DNA of 64,000 bases, taken from Leptospira meyeri. GTDB lineage: Bacteria > Spirochaetota > Leptospiria > Leptospirales > Leptospiraceae. The notes under the pieces were generated by a model, which did not search any database, had not been told where the DNA came from, and was given only the letters and a program-made list of their open reading frames with translations. The DNA is taken from contig NZ_SORO01000001.1 in NCBI RefSeq assembly GCF_004368965.1, positions 496,001 through 560,000 on the forward strand. The letters run 5' to 3'. Made by a program: the position numbers and the translations under genes. This document shows positions 28,618-39,316 of this stretch, in pieces; positions within the stretch are counted from its first letter, which is position 1; every line of letters starts with the position of its first letter.

Positions 28618-28724
28618 CTAAGGGATAATTTCCTCCCAGTCTTAGGAAATTTAAGCCTCTGACAATAAACTTTTTCGACAAAGAGCCTAGTTCCAGGAAA
28701 ATGACTTAAAAAGAAGAGGGAACC

Positions 28725-30530
28725 GTGAACGAACGCCAAAAATTCACCCGTAATTTTTCCATCATCGCCCATGTCGACCATGGAAAATCCACTCTGGCGG
28801 ATCGTTTGCTTGAGATTGGTCTTGTCACAGACCAAAGGACAAAAAAAGACCAAATCCTCGATTCCATGGACATTGAAAGAGAGCGTGGGATCACAATCAA
28901 GGCGAACAATGCATCCTTTGATTACCATGCCAAAGATGGAAATATTTATCACCTCAATTTAATTGATACTCCGGGTCACGTTGACTTTACGTACGAAGTG
29001 TCTCGTTCCCTTGCGGCCTGCGAAGGGGTTTTACTCATTGTAGATGCAAGCCAGGGGGTAGAAGCCCAAACTTTGGCCAATTTATATTTGGCAATGGACC
29101 TTGATCTTCGCATAATTCCCGTTATTAACAAAATCGATCTTCCTTCTGCAGATATTGATAAATGTAAATTGATGATTGAAGAGTCACTCGGCCTCAATCC
29201 CGATGAAGCCATTCCCATTTCTGCAAAAACAGGTCTGAATGTACAAGACGTCCTAGAGGCAATTTGTTATTTACTTCCACCGCCGGTTGGGGATGTGGAT
29301 GCTCCTTTGAAAGCACTGATTTATGATTCCTTCTTTGACACCTATATGGGTGTGGTTGCTAAAGTGCGTTTGTATGATGGCAAACTTCGTAAAGGCGAAA
29401 TGATCCATATGATGAACATTGGCCGTCAGTTTACGGTCACTGAGGTTGGGATCAACCGTCTCTCCATGGTTGCTTGTGAAGAGTTACAAGCCGGAGATGT
29501 AGGGTATGTAGTGGCTGGGATGAAAAAGATGGGAGATGCCAAAACGGGAGATACCATCACCCATGCCAATAGACAAACCGCAGAAGATGTGAAAGGATTT
29601 AAGGATGCAAAACCAATGGTGTTCGCTGGTCTTTTTCCCATTAACGGAGAAGACTTTGATGCTCTTGTAGACGCCATTGAAAAACTTAAGTTAAATGATT
29701 CGGCACTTACCTTTGAAAGAGAAAATTCCGCTGCATTAGGATTTGGATTTCGGGTAGGTTACCTTGGACTCCTTCATATGGAAATTGTCCAAGAAAGATT
29801 AGAAAGGGAATTCAATTTAGCCCTTATCACCACAGCGCCGTCTGTAAAATTCCGAATCACAACCACAAAAGATGAAGTCATTGAAGTGGACAACCCAAGC
29901 AAATGGCCTGATCCCATTTTAATTGGAAAGTCGGAAGAACCATTTGTCAAAGCTACCATCATTGCTCCCGAAAACTATGTGGGAAATATCATGTCCCTTG
30001 TGATAGAAAAACGAGGGATCCATATGGATACGGTTTATCTTTCTAAAGACAAACTCCAACTCACGTATGAACTGCCTTTGGCTGAACTTATTTTTGAATT
30101 CTATGATAAACTCAAATCTTATACCAAAGGTTATGCTTCCTTGGATTATGAAGAAGTAGGTTATAGAGATTCCAAACTGGTTCGAATGGATATCCTTGTG
30201 AATGGAGAGCCGGTTGATGCACTCTCTTCCATTGTCCATAAATCTAAAGCGGAAGAACGTGGGCGAGTCATCATCGAAAAATTGAAAGACCTGATTCCTC
30301 GTCACCAATTTATGATTCCTTTGCAAGCTGCGATCGGTTCGAAGGTGGTAGCTCGGGAAAGTATTTCTGCTCTTCGTAAAAACGTTACGGCAAAGTGTTA
30401 CGGCGGGGATATTTCTCGTAAGAAAAAACTTCTTGAGAAACAGAAAGAAGGTAAAAAGCGGATGAAACAAATTGGAAACGTAGAAATTCCACAGGAAGCC
30501 TTCTTATCCATTCTCAAAACAGGGGACTAG
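28725..30530 (+). CDS. lepA: Elongation factor 4 (LepA) back-translocating GTPase
   Basis: LepA/EF4 is a ribosome-bound translational GTPase. The 601 residues include the G1 motif [13 protein letters not shown] (G3) and NKIDLPSA (G4). EF-G-like domains follow (the [22 protein letters not shown] block), and the unique C-terminal domain ends with [35 protein letters not shown] in outline. The start is a GTG with AGAGGGAA just upstream. An in-frame later ATG would remove the G1 region, so GTG is right. It is the first gene of the rightward group ending at 32744. Confidence 0.96.
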   Translation: MNERQKFTRNFSIIAHVDHGKSTLADRLLEIGLVTDQRTKKDQILDSMDIERERGITIKANNASFDYHAKDGNIYHLNLIDTPGHVDFTYEVSRSLAACEGVLLIVDASQGVEAQTLANLYLAMDLDLRIIPVINKIDLPSADIDKCKLMIEESLGLNPDEAIPISAKTGLNVQDVLEAICYLLPPPVGDVDAPLKALIYDSFFDTYMGVVAKVRLYDGKLRKGEMIHMMNIGRQFTVTEVGINRLSMVACEELQAGDVGYVVAGMKKMGDAKTGDTITHANRQTAEDVKGFKDAKPMVFAGLFPINGEDFDALVDAIEKLKLNDSALTFERENSAALGFGFRVGYLGLLHMEIVQERLEREFNLALITTAPSVKFRITTTKDEVIEVDNPSKWPDPILIGKSEEPFVKATIIAPENYVGNIMSLVIEKRGIHMDTVYLSKDKLQLTYELPLAELIFEFYDKLKSYTKGYASLDYEEVGYRDSKLVRMDILVNGEPVDALSSIVHKSKAEERGRVIIEKLKDLIPRHQFMIPLQAAIGSKVVARESISALRKNVTAKCYGGDISRKKKLLEKQKEGKKRMKQIGNVEIPQEAFLSILKTGD

Positions 30531-30651
30531 AAGATAAGGAGATTCATATCATTTTGTGCCTAGTTCCCGCTTCGTACAAAATGAAAACCAGACTTTCTAT
30601 TGTTTCTGCCATACAAAGCCCGAGAGCTTCAAAAACCAAGGTGGTATAAAA

Positions 30652-31794
30652 ATGGAATCTTTTCCTTTGGTTTTTACCAATCAGCCCAAAACTTTTCCTC
30701 TCCTCCCGATCCAAATCGACGTAGTTCCACCTACGACCTTAGAAGTATTTCATACTGACCACGAAACAAAAGCCCATCTAAATCCTGAAGTTTTGCTCCA
30801 CAAAGTTTCCGCAAATGGTTCCATTCCTAGTCTTTATTTCATTCGAGATGACTTACTCCCTTTCGGTTTTGGAACCAAATGGCGGAAAGCCCTGGGCATT
30901 GTGTTGGATTTGCAAAAGAATGGGATTCACCAAGTCCTTCTTTGGGGAGCCATTCATGGAAACTATTTGGCCAGTTTTACTTATATTTTACGTAGAAGTG
31001 GTTTTTGCGTGGATACGATCGCTTATACCCGAGATCCAGAGCTCCGGTCGTATAATGAAAGATTGGTTCGTGGGCATTCCCATACTTTAAGATGTTATGC
31101 GAATCGAAAAGAAGCTCTTGCGGTTTGGTTAGAAAAGAAAAAAAATTACAGAGGTTTATCTTTACCTGAATTTGGAATCCATCCGGGACAAAACATTGGA
31201 CTTCGATCCTTCTGGCGGGAGGTGGAGACAAAAATAATTCAGTCTCTAAATATCTCCTACAGTCAAAAGGATCCGAATTCACAAAGAGATCAAAGAATCA
31301 AAGCCATTCTTCGAATGGAAATTGGTTCTGGTGCTACCTTTCTTTCTGCCTTAGATTATTTTCACGAAACATCGATTCTTGTCCAAGGAGTGATGGTAGG
31401 GGAAAAAAAGGACACCTGGATATCCAAAAGGGAAGATTTACAAAAACAATTAGGACTTAGATCCATTGCCGCAAAAGATGAGCAGATTTTGGAAACCGAG
31501 AGAAAAGACAAATCTCAAGTAGAATCAGAAAAGAATAAGGCCAAGAATTTGATATCCTTTGGAAAACAAACAAAGTCCCCAAAACAGTGGATTTACCATT
31601 TTTATCTAAATACAGATATTCTCTTAGAACCCATATATAGTGGAATGACGATGAAACCCTTACTCAGGGAAATATATGAAATGCAATTATCTCCGTCTAT
31701 TGCAATGGGAACATTTCCACCTCCTATTTTTTATCTCCACCAAGGGGGGCAGATCCAACATCTAGATTTGATTTTGGAAAAAGAATCGAAATGA
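30652..31794 (+). CDS. PLP fold-type II protein, D-cysteine desulfhydrase/ACC deaminase-like
   Basis: I place the start at the ATG at 30652 because AAGGTGG sits eight bases before it; the open frame upstream has no such signal. The 380-residue protein resembles the ACC deaminase/D-cysteine desulfhydrase branch: FIRDDLLPFGFGTKWRKA holds the Lys (about residue 76) equivalent to the PLP Lys in the family GxNKxRKxE motif. WGAIHGNYLAS matches the family GxxQSN segment, and a Gly-rich GSGATFLSA could hold the phosphate. Departures are Thr instead of the Asn before Lys76, His-Gly instead of Gln-Ser, and an extra charged region near residues 255-295. Activity and substrate are unknown. Confidence 0.65.
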   Translation: MESFPLVFTNQPKTFPLLPIQIDVVPPTTLEVFHTDHETKAHLNPEVLLHKVSANGSIPSLYFIRDDLLPFGFGTKWRKALGIVLDLQKNGIHQVLLWGAIHGNYLASFTYILRRSGFCVDTIAYTRDPELRSYNERLVRGHSHTLRCYANRKEALAVWLEKKKNYRGLSLPEFGIHPGQNIGLRSFWREVETKIIQSLNISYSQKDPNSQRDQRIKAILRMEIGSGATFLSALDYFHETSILVQGVMVGEKKDTWISKREDLQKQLGLRSIAAKDEQILETERKDKSQVESEKNKAKNLISFGKQTKSPKQWIYHFYLNTDILLEPIYSGMTMKPLLREIYEMQLSPSIAMGTFPPPIFYLHQGGQIQHLDLILEKESK

Positions 31795-32744
31795 ATCCTT
31801 TGGAAAAACCACTCGTTTCCATCATCCTTCCCAGTTTTAATCGTAAAAACATTGTGGATAGAGCTATCACATCTGTGATCAAACAAACTTACCCCCACTG
31901 GGAACTCCATATTGTGGATGATGGGTCGACCGATGAGACCTGGAAAGACCTACTTTCAAAACTCACCAATTGGAAAGGAAATCTTTCTTCCTTTGGCAGA
32001 AATCAGAAATCCATCCAAGTCCACCAAATAGAACATAGGGGAGTGAGTGGGGCAAGGAACTTTGGAATTCAAAAAGCAAATGCGGAGTGGATCGCATTTT
32101 TAGATTCCGATGACGAATGGTATCCAGAGAAACTTTCCAAACAAATGGATTTTCATAAATCAAACCCAGAATTTTTCTTTTCTCAAACCAAAGAGGTTTG
32201 GAACAAAAAAGGAAATTTAATGGAACCCAAAGGCAAATACCAAAAACGTTCTGGATGGTTTTTAAAAGAATCCTTAGAACTTTGTATGGTAACCTCTTCC
32301 AGTTTTTTGGCGCATAAGCCAACATTGGCACAAATAGGGGAATTTCGCACCGAACTATCCGTATGCGAAGATTATGATTTGTGGAACCGGATCCTTTTAT
32401 CTGGATTTCCCATAGGTTTACTCGAAGAAAATCTAATGGTTCGTTACGGTGGTCATGAAGACCAACTCTCAAACCAGTATCAGGCACTCGAGAGATTTCG
32501 ATTGTATTCACTGTTTTTGACGAAAGAAGAATTGAATGAAAATGGAAAATGGGATTTGTTAGAACCACTAACAAAATCTCTTTTTCAATATGCCATCAAG
32601 TCTCGTCTGGACACCATCCTCCAAGGCCGAATCAAACGAGGGAAGAATACAGAATGGATCGAAAATTTACTTTCCGATTTTGTATCAAAAAAACCAATTT
32701 CGAAAGAGAATTTAAAACTGTTGTTAGTTGATTCTCTATTTTGA
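31791..32744 (+). CDS. Family 2 glycosyltransferase
   Basis: A GT-A fold glycosyltransferase of 317 residues with the usual opening VSIILPSFNRKNIVDRAITSVIKQTY, the acidic VDDGSTDETW, the Gly-Ala VSGARNFGIQKA and the DxD-type LDSDDEWYPEK. A later VCEDYDLWNRIL supplies the base. The acceptor and donor are unknown; surface polysaccharide or glycolipid is likely. The ATG overlaps the preceding stop (ATGA), so it is coupled to the PLP protein. It ends just before a strong terminator. Confidence 0.87.
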   Translation: MNPLEKPLVSIILPSFNRKNIVDRAITSVIKQTYPHWELHIVDDGSTDETWKDLLSKLTNWKGNLSSFGRNQKSIQVHQIEHRGVSGARNFGIQKANAEWIAFLDSDDEWYPEKLSKQMDFHKSNPEFFFSQTKEVWNKKGNLMEPKGKYQKRSGWFLKESLELCMVTSSSFLAHKPTLAQIGEFRTELSVCEDYDLWNRILLSGFPIGLLEENLMVRYGGHEDQLSNQYQALERFRLYSLFLTKEELNENGKWDLLEPLTKSLFQYAIKSRLDTILQGRIKRGKNTEWIENLLSDFVSKKPISKENLKLLLVDSLF

Positions 32745-32774
32745 TCTGAAAGAACTTAAAACCCTCCAGAAAAC

Positions 32775-32808
32775 AAAAAAACCCGACTGTTTCCAATCGG
32801 GTTTTTTT
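32775..32808. terminator. Bidirectional intrinsic terminator
   Basis: An A-tract, CCCGA (32782-32786), a ten-base loop, TCGGG (32797-32801) and a T-tract form a hairpin with U-tails on both strands. It lies between the convergent glycosyltransferase and sdhB genes and can stop transcription from both. Confidence 0.85.
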
Positions 32809-32877
32809 ATCGTTTGCCACAAAATAGGAATTTTGAAGCAAACCTTATACAGAGATTTCTATTTAAAGTTTATTTAC

Positions 32878-33618
32878 TTAGCTAGAAATAAATTCTCTGT
32901 TCAAACGTGTGATAAAGTTTACCGAAATTTCTTTCGGACAAGCTGCTTCACATTCGTATTGATTTGTACAATTTCCAAATCCTTCTTTGTCCATTGCGCT
33001 TACCATTTTACGAACTCGTTCTTTCTTTTCAACTGCACCTTGTGGAAGGAGGGCTAAGTGAGATACTTTTGCAGAAACAAAGAGCATTGCTGATGCATTT
33101 TTACAAGCAGCCACACAAGCACCACATCCAATACAAGTAGCTGCATCCATCGCAAGATCAGCATCTACTTTTGGAATTGGTAGTGCATTTCCATCTGGCG
33201 CCCCACCCGTATTGATGGATACATAACCACCCGCTTGGATGATACGATCAAAGGCAGAACGATCTACCAATAGATCTTTTACTACAGGAAAAGCCTTTGC
33301 TCGCCACGGTTCGATAAAAATTGTATCACCATCTTTGAACTTACGCATGTGCAATTGGCAAGTAGTAGTTCCTTTTTCTGGACCATGCGGAACGCCGTTG
33401 ATCACCATCGAACAGGCCCCACAAATACCTTCGCGGCAGTCATGGTCAAAGGCAATCGGTTCATCACCTTTTTTGATTAGGTCATCGTTAACAACATCCA
33501 ACATTTCAAGGAAAGACATATGTTCGCTGATGTTGTTCGCTTCATAACTCACCATACGACCTTTATCGTTTTTATTTTTTTGTCGCCAAACTTTAAGGTG
33601 TAACTTCATTGTATCCAT
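32878..33618 (-). CDS. sdhB: Succinate dehydrogenase/fumarate reductase iron-sulfur subunit
   Basis: The electron-transfer subunit between SdhA and the membrane cytochrome, 246 residues. All three cluster sites are visible: [20 protein letters not shown] with the later CQ for [2Fe-2S], [15 protein letters not shown] for the [4Fe-4S] site, and [15 protein letters not shown] for the remaining cluster. Spacing resembles the type found with a single cytochrome b subunit. The ATG overlaps the sdhA stop by one base. Direction of catalysis (succinate oxidation versus fumarate reduction) cannot be read; an aerobic leptospire would oxidise succinate. Confidence 0.94.
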   Translation of the reverse strand: MDTMKLHLKVWRQKNKNDKGRMVSYEANNISEHMSFLEMLDVVNDDLIKKGDEPIAFDHDCREGICGACSMVINGVPHGPEKGTTTCQLHMRKFKDGDTIFIEPWRAKAFPVVKDLLVDRSAFDRIIQAGGYVSINTGGAPDGNALPIPKVDADLAMDAATCIGCGACVAACKNASAMLFVSAKVSHLALLPQGAVEKKERVRKMVSAMDKEGFGNCTNQYECEAACPKEISVNFITRLNREFISS

Positions 33619-35543
33619 TATTTGTAGCTCCTTACGGCTAGGTGGATGTTTTCGTACTCGAGTTTTTCGCGGTGTTCTACAGGAGTTTTTCCTTCACCTT
33701 TATACTCCCAAGCCGTTACGTGACAGAATTTATCGTCATTACGTTTTGCTTCACCATCTTCAGTTTGGTGTTCCTCTCGGAAATGACCACCACAAGATTC
33801 TTCTCTTGTTAGTGCATCTAAACAGAGCAGTTCACCAAACTCTAAGTAATCGGCAACGCGACCGGCTTTTTCCAACTCTTGGTTGAGCTCCGATCCAGAT
33901 CCGGCAACTTTTACGTTATTCCAAAATTCCTCTCTAAGTTCAGGAATTTTTTTCAAGGCATCTTTGAGACCTTTTTCGTTACGAGCCATACCACACTGAT
34001 CCCACATGATCTTACCAAGGGCTCTATGGAAATCGTCTGGAGTCTTTTTACCGTTGATAGATAACAATTTATTTGTCATCTCACGAACTCGGGCTTCTGC
34101 TTCTTTGAACTCTGGTCTATCAGTAGAGATATTTTTATGACCTTCCTTTGCAAAGTAATCACCAATTGTATAAGGAATCACAAAGTATCCGTCGGCAAGA
34201 CCTTGCATCAGAGCAGAAGCTCCGAGTCGGTTTGCACCGTGGTCAGAGAAGTTTGCTTCACCCAAAACGTGAAGACCTGGGACATTGGACATAAGGTTGT
34301 AATCCACCCAAAGACCACCCATTGTATAGTGGACTGCAGGGTATATACGCATTGGAACCTTGTAAGGGTTTTCTCCAGTGATGCGTTCATACATCTGGAA
34401 GAGGTTGTCATAGCGGTCAGCCACTACTGGTTCTCCCAATCGTTTGATGGAATCAGAAAAGTCTAGGTAAACACCAAGTCGTTTGTCACCAACTTTAGGA
34501 CCAACTCCAAGCCCATTGTCACAAGCTTCTTTTGCAGAACGTGATGAAATGTCACGAGGTGCTAAGTTTCCGTAAGATGGGTATTTTCTTTCGAGGTAAT
34601 AATCTCTTTCGTCTTCTGGAATTTCATGAGGAGCACGAAGATCATCTTTTTTCTTTGGAACCCAAACCCGTCCGTCGTTACGGAGAGATTCAGACATTAG
34701 AGTTAGTTTTGATTGGTAATCTCCAGCTTGTGGGATACAAGTGGGGTGAATTTGCGTATAACAAGGGTTTGCAAATCCAGCACCTTTTTTGTAGGCACGA
34801 TAAGTAGCAGTTACGTTCGATCCTTTTGCGTTGGTGGAAAGATAAAATACGTTTCCGTATCCACCTGATGCGAGAATCACAGCATCCCCTGCATGAGAAG
34901 AAATTTCTCCAGTGACTAGATCACGAACGACGATCCCTTTTGCATGACCATCCACAAGAACGAGTTCTAACATCTCTGTTCTTGGATACATTTTTACGGC
35001 ACCACGAGAGATTTGTTTTTCTAAAGCCGAGTAAGCACCGAGTAACAACTGTTGTCCAGTTTGTCCTTTGGCGTAAAAAGTTCGAGAAACTTGTGCTCCA
35101 CCAAAAGACCGGTTGGAAAGGGTTCCACCATACTCACGAGCAAAAGGAACACCTTGCGCTACACACTGGTCAATGATATTTGTAGATTCATGAGCTAAAC
35201 GGTAAACGTTTGCTTCACGAGCCCGAAAATCCCCACCTTTGATTGTGTCGTAAAACAACCTGTAAACGGAGTCGCCATCGTTTTGATAATTTTTTGCAGC
35301 GTTGATCCCACCTTGGGCAGCAATGGAGTGGGCTCGTCTAGGACTGTCTTGGAAACAAAAAACTGAAACTTGGTATCCAAGTTCAGAGAGTGTAGCAGCA
35401 GCAGAAGCTCCCGCAAGACCAGTTCCTACAATGATGACCTTATACTTACGTTTGTTTGCCGGGTTTACAAGTTTGATGTCTTGTTTGTGTTTGTCCCATT
35501 TTTGTTCTAATGGACCCGACGGAATTTTTGCATCTAATTTCAT
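33618..35543 (-). CDS. sdhA: Succinate dehydrogenase/fumarate reductase flavoprotein subunit
   Basis: The 641-residue catalytic subunit with covalent FAD. The nucleotide-binding [17 protein letters not shown], the FAD-linking His in [15 protein letters not shown], substrate-site HPTCIP and [19 protein letters not shown] are present, along with the C-terminal [17 protein letters not shown]. Length and the long linker resemble the B. subtilis/Wolinella type. It lies 18 bases after sdhC and shares one base with sdhB. Confidence 0.95.
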   Translation of the reverse strand: MKLDAKIPSGPLEQKWDKHKQDIKLVNPANKRKYKVIIVGTGLAGASAAATLSELGYQVSVFCFQDSPRRAHSIAAQGGINAAKNYQNDGDSVYRLFYDTIKGGDFRAREANVYRLAHESTNIIDQCVAQGVPFAREYGGTLSNRSFGGAQVSRTFYAKGQTGQQLLLGAYSALEKQISRGAVKMYPRTEMLELVLVDGHAKGIVVRDLVTGEISSHAGDAVILASGGYGNVFYLSTNAKGSNVTATYRAYKKGAGFANPCYTQIHPTCIPQAGDYQSKLTLMSESLRNDGRVWVPKKKDDLRAPHEIPEDERDYYLERKYPSYGNLAPRDISSRSAKEACDNGLGVGPKVGDKRLGVYLDFSDSIKRLGEPVVADRYDNLFQMYERITGENPYKVPMRIYPAVHYTMGGLWVDYNLMSNVPGLHVLGEANFSDHGANRLGASALMQGLADGYFVIPYTIGDYFAKEGHKNISTDRPEFKEAEARVREMTNKLLSINGKKTPDDFHRALGKIMWDQCGMARNEKGLKDALKKIPELREEFWNNVKVAGSGSELNQELEKAGRVADYLEFGELLCLDALTREESCGGHFREEHQTEDGEAKRNDDKFCHVTAWEYKGEGKTPVEHREKLEYENIHLAVRSYK

Positions 35544-35561
35544 AACTTCTCCTAAAAACCC

Positions 35562-36251
35562 TTAACGAATGTACCCGAGTAAAATCGAGATTGGCATGGA
35601 ACAATTTCCAAGGAAGACAATAAGACCAAGTCCTGTGGAAATTTTCTGAATGCTTGGGTTGTGTTTTGGTGCGAGGATTCCCAGTGTTTGTAACATAGAT
35701 CCCAATGCATGAGAAAAATGAAGAGCAAGGAAAACCATAAAAACGATATAAGTTCCGGAAATGATGGGATCTTGAAACCCAAGAATCACCATTGCATATA
35801 CATCATGTACTACATCGCCATTTTTGAGGATGTATTCGTAAGTGTAGTGTTCCGGATTCGTGATCCCTAAAGTAAAATGTGCCAAGTGGTATACAAGGAA
35901 CGTGAGTAAAAGGAGTCCACTATATGCCATCGTACGAGAGGCAACTGAAGCTTGGATGGTAGAACCCTTTGCGTAAGACACTGGCCTTGCTTTAGAGTTT
36001 TCAATTTTTAGAAGGATGGCCGTACACACGTGACCAAAAAAGGCCACAATCAGTCCGATCCTTGCTACCCACAATAGGGGTCCTAAATCTTTGAGAAACT
36101 TTGCGTAGGTGTTTAATTTTTCTGGTCCTTGGAAAACTTGAAGGTTTCCGACCATGTGAAGGATCACGAACCCAAACCAGATAAATCCGGTAATGGCCAT
36201 TATGATCTTCTTTCCAATTGAGGATCGAAAGAAGTCTAGACTCAACGTCAT
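35562..36251 (-). CDS. sdhC: Succinate dehydrogenase cytochrome b subunit
   Basis: I start at the ATG at 36251, since AGGAG lies seven bases upstream; the open frame extends to 36341 without a comparable signal. The 229 residues form five hydrophobic helices (for example SIGKKIIMAITGFIWFGFVI and LLLLTFLVYHLAHFTLG). Histidines in VILHMVGN, FFGHVCT, FLVYHLAHF and ALHFSHALG are placed as haem ligands of a di-haem type B anchor. It passes electrons to or from menaquinone. The 164-base gap upstream is divergent with a lipoprotein gene. Confidence 0.9.
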   Translation of the reverse strand: MTLSLDFFRSSIGKKIIMAITGFIWFGFVILHMVGNLQVFQGPEKLNTYAKFLKDLGPLLWVARIGLIVAFFGHVCTAILLKIENSKARPVSYAKGSTIQASVASRTMAYSGLLLLTFLVYHLAHFTLGITNPEHYTYEYILKNGDVVHDVYAMVILGFQDPIISGTYIVFMVFLALHFSHALGSMLQTLGILAPKHNPSIQKISTGLGLIVFLGNCSMPISILLGYIR

Positions 36252-36415
36252 TGAAGAGCTCCTGTAGAGTGTAGGTGTAAATTTTTCTATTACGTCCAAT
36301 TTCAGACAGATTCCACTTCCCGTAAATTCATAAATCTTCACCGAAAGAAACTTGCGAATTTGAGTTTGTTTCTCAATAAGAATTGGGAAAAAGTTATGTT
36401 TGAAAAGGGGTTGAG

Positions 36416-36955
36416 TTGCGCCCCAAGATCATTGATTGTAGCAAAATCTTGCGAAGAGAACAAAAAGGGAACAATCAGATTCATCATTCCTGGTCCAATA
36501 GGCTCATTTTTTTTTGTTTTTTCTTCCTTTCGATTCAATGTTCCAAACCCAGTGGGAACTTTCCTGAAAATAGAAGGGCGTATTTACGTGAAGTAGGTTT
36601 GCCCATCCTTGTCACCATTCGTCCACGTCACAAGATTAATATGAAAGAATTACAGTTGTTTGTTAAAACAGAAAACCTAACAAATATTAGTATTTCAAAA
36701 TTTCAGATTTTATTTTTTGCTCTCGACACACAGAAACAAATTTTAATTCCTGAAGACAAAAAAACTCCAGAGTTAATCTGTTCGATTGAAAAAAAAATCC
36801 AACCAAATGTGATTCTCAAATGCCATGTAGGACCTTATGTTTATACTAATCTTTGGTCATCGATCCAAATTCAATCTATTTCATTTACCACTGAAGATCA
36901 GATACGACATGTCATCAGCGAAGAGGACTTAGATGACGTTACTGTTTGGTTATAA
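36416..36955 (+). CDS. Hypothetical lipoprotein, start uncertain
   Basis: The open frame encodes a hydrophobic run ending in FLSIQC, a convincing lipobox, followed by about 130 residues with no recognised domain (VGLPILVTIRPRHKINMKEL near the beginning, ending with EEDLDDVTVWL). The first start in frame is a TTG at 36416, giving an odd 35-residue, basic n-region; a TTG near 36447 is another choice. No good ribosome-binding site decides between them. It is divergent from sdhC. Confidence 0.5.
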   Translation: MRPKIIDCSKILRREQKGNNQIHHSWSNRLIFFCFFFLSIQCSKPSGNFPENRRAYLREVGLPILVTIRPRHKINMKELQLFVKTENLTNISISKFQILFFALDTQKQILIPEDKKTPELICSIEKKIQPNVILKCHVGPYVYTNLWSSIQIQSISFTTEDQIRHVISEEDLDDVTVWL

Positions 36956-37061
36956 TTTTTAGTCATTTTATTGTGAAAAAAATTAGGCTGAAATTAAAAA
37001 CAGAAAAGAATCCAATGGTGTTGACATCCAATTCATAAAATTTTAATATTCCCAGACCGTT

Positions 37062-39230
37062 ATGTTTTCAAAAATCAAAAATGATCTCCCTTCAGGCTTA
37101 GTTGTATTCTTAGTTGCACTCCCACTTTGTTTGGGTGTTGCATTAGCAAGCGGAGCCCCTTTGCTTTCCGGGGTCATTTCTGGTGTAATTGGCGGAGTGA
37201 TTGTTGGTATCCTCAGTCACTCGAACACAAGTGTGAGTGGTCCAGCAGCAGGGCTTGTTACTTTGGTGTTGGCAGCGATTGCAAGCCTAGGTGATTATCA
37301 TACCTTTCTTCTCGCTGTTTTTCTTGCCGGATTGATTCAAATCACCATTGGTTTTTTAAGAGGTGGATTCATTGCAAATTACATCCCGTCAAATGTGATC
37401 CAAGGTTTACTCGCATCTATCGGAATCATCCTCATCTTAAAACAAATTCCTCATGCTGTCGGATTCGATGTCGACCCAGAAGAAGACTTTATCTTTTTTC
37501 AAAAAGATGGGGAAAACACATTTTCTGAACTTTTTAATATCATCAATTTTTTTTCTTGGGGAGCCGTTATCATTGCCGTCTCTTCTCTGGCGGTTATCTT
37601 TACTTACGAAAAGGCGAAATGGAAACCGTTACAGTTTTTACCTTCACCCGTCCTTGTCATTCTTTTGGGAGTATTTCTAAATGGTATTTTTCAAATCTAC
37701 TTCCCTGGACTTTATCTTTCTGAAAAACATTTAGTTTCAATACCGAATATCAAAAATTGGGAATCAGTTTTTTTCTTTCCCAATTTTTCTGCCATCACGG
37801 ATACCAAAGTTTGGTATTTTGCTTTTACGATCGCAGCTTTTGCCACTCTTGAAACTTTACTTAATTTAGATGCAGTTGAAAGGATTGACCCACATAAAAG
37901 GTTGGCCTCACCAAACAGAGAACTTGTGGCTCAAGGAGTGGGGAACTCACTCTCTGGTTTGATTGGTGGCCTACCAATAACTTCTGTGATCGTTAGAAGT
38001 TCAGTGAATATATATGCAGGAGCAGAATCAAAACTATCAACAATATTCCACGGTATACTTTTATCCATTAGTGTTGTTTTTTTTGGATCTTTTTTAAACC
38101 TAATTCCACTATCCTCATTAGCTGTGATTTTAATTGTCACGGGCTTTAAACTAACAAACTTAAATTTATACAGATCAATTTACAACAAAGGAATTTACCA
38201 ATTCCTCCCATTCATAGCTACTATTATAGCAATCATCTTTACCGACCTTCTAACTGGTGTATTAATTGGGCTTTCCATAAGTTTTATATTTATTCTCAAA
38301 AACAATTACAAAAATCCATTTTCAGTTGAAACCGAAACTCTTAATATTGGTGAAACCATTAGAATTGAACTTCCAAACCAAGTTTCTTTTCTGAACAAAG
38401 CTTCCATTAAAGATACACTTTGGGCCTTGCCAGAAAATTCTAAATTGATAGTAGATGCATCTAACTGTAATTTTATCGATCATGATATCTTAGAAGTTTT
38501 GGAAGAGTTCAAAACGGTCGTTTCTGTAGAGAAAAAGATCCAACTGAATCTGATTGGGTTAAAAGACTCCTACGAACTGAGTGATCAAGTTCAGTTTGTG
38601 AATATTTTAGATAAAGAAGCACAACAGAAATTAACTCCTGATGAAATTTTGGATTTTTTGAAACGAGGAAACGAAAGGTTTGTAAAAGGGAAATGGTCAG
38701 AAAAATACTTCAAACACCAAGTGAATGCCACGGCCTTTGGACAAAATCCCATTGCTGTAGTTTTATCTTGTATTGATTCCAGAACAAGTCCCGAAATTAT
38801 TTTTGACGCAGGTCTCGGTGATATCATTTCGATTCGAATTGCAGGTAATATCGTTAACGAAGAAATACTTGGAAGTTTAGAGTTGTCCTGCGACAAGATT
38901 GGGACAAAACTAATTGTTGTTCTTGGTCATTCTAATTGTGGGGCAGTTTCGAGTGCTCTTTATGCGCTTCGAGAAGGAAACATTGCAAGCATCACAAACA
39001 AAATCCAAAAAGCCATTGATGAGTCTGAAAAAATCATCCACCCCATCCAAAAAGAAAACGAACATATTTTCAATCATGTCGTAAAAGCAAATGTAAAAAA
39101 TTCCATCCAAGAGATTTTAACTAAAAGCCCATTTTTATTAGGAAAAGTGAATTCCAAAGAAATTAAAATTGTCTCTGGATTTTATGATACATCTTCAGGT
39201 GAAGTGCAGTTTTTTGAATCTATCGTATGA
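37062..39230 (+). CDS. SulP anion transporter fused to beta-carbonic anhydrase
   Basis: The 722-residue protein has three parts. Residues 1-420 form about 10-12 membrane segments of the SulP family (SGLVVFLVALPLCLGVALASG; SGPAAGLVTLVLAAIASLG). A STAS-like region follows (LIVDASNCNFIDHDILEVLE, about 465-485). From about 530 there is a complete beta-carbonic anhydrase: zinc ligands Cys in LSCIDSRTSPE, His and Cys in GHSNCGAVSSAL. Such fusions are described and are thought to move bicarbonate together with hydration or dehydration of CO2. The transported anion is inference. The gene is alone, with a weak hairpin downstream. Confidence 0.9.
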   Translation: MFSKIKNDLPSGLVVFLVALPLCLGVALASGAPLLSGVISGVIGGVIVGILSHSNTSVSGPAAGLVTLVLAAIASLGDYHTFLLAVFLAGLIQITIGFLRGGFIANYIPSNVIQGLLASIGIILILKQIPHAVGFDVDPEEDFIFFQKDGENTFSELFNIINFFSWGAVIIAVSSLAVIFTYEKAKWKPLQFLPSPVLVILLGVFLNGIFQIYFPGLYLSEKHLVSIPNIKNWESVFFFPNFSAITDTKVWYFAFTIAAFATLETLLNLDAVERIDPHKRLASPNRELVAQGVGNSLSGLIGGLPITSVIVRSSVNIYAGAESKLSTIFHGILLSISVVFFGSFLNLIPLSSLAVILIVTGFKLTNLNLYRSIYNKGIYQFLPFIATIIAIIFTDLLTGVLIGLSISFIFILKNNYKNPFSVETETLNIGETIRIELPNQVSFLNKASIKDTLWALPENSKLIVDASNCNFIDHDILEVLEEFKTVVSVEKKIQLNLIGLKDSYELSDQVQFVNILDKEAQQKLTPDEILDFLKRGNERFVKGKWSEKYFKHQVNATAFGQNPIAVVLSCIDSRTSPEIIFDAGLGDIISIRIAGNIVNEEILGSLELSCDKIGTKLIVVLGHSNCGAVSSALYALREGNIASITNKIQKAIDESEKIIHPIQKENEHIFNHVVKANVKNSIQEILTKSPFLLGKVNSKEIKIVSGFYDTSSGEVQFFESIV

Positions 39231-39271
39231 ATTTAAAAGGAAAAAATTGAACTTAAAATAATATAGTAAAT

Positions 39272-39302
39272 CCCAGACAACTAATCAATCACATTGTCTG
39301 GG
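39272..39302. terminator. Possible terminator hairpin
   Basis: CCCAGACAA (39272-39280) and TTGTCTGGG (39294-39302) form a perfect 9-bp stem with a 13-base loop between the convergent SulP-fusion and DoxX genes. There is no strong T-tract on either side, so it may stabilise a 3' end rather than terminate directly. Confidence 0.5.
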
Positions 39303-39316
39303 AAGTGGTCTATTGT

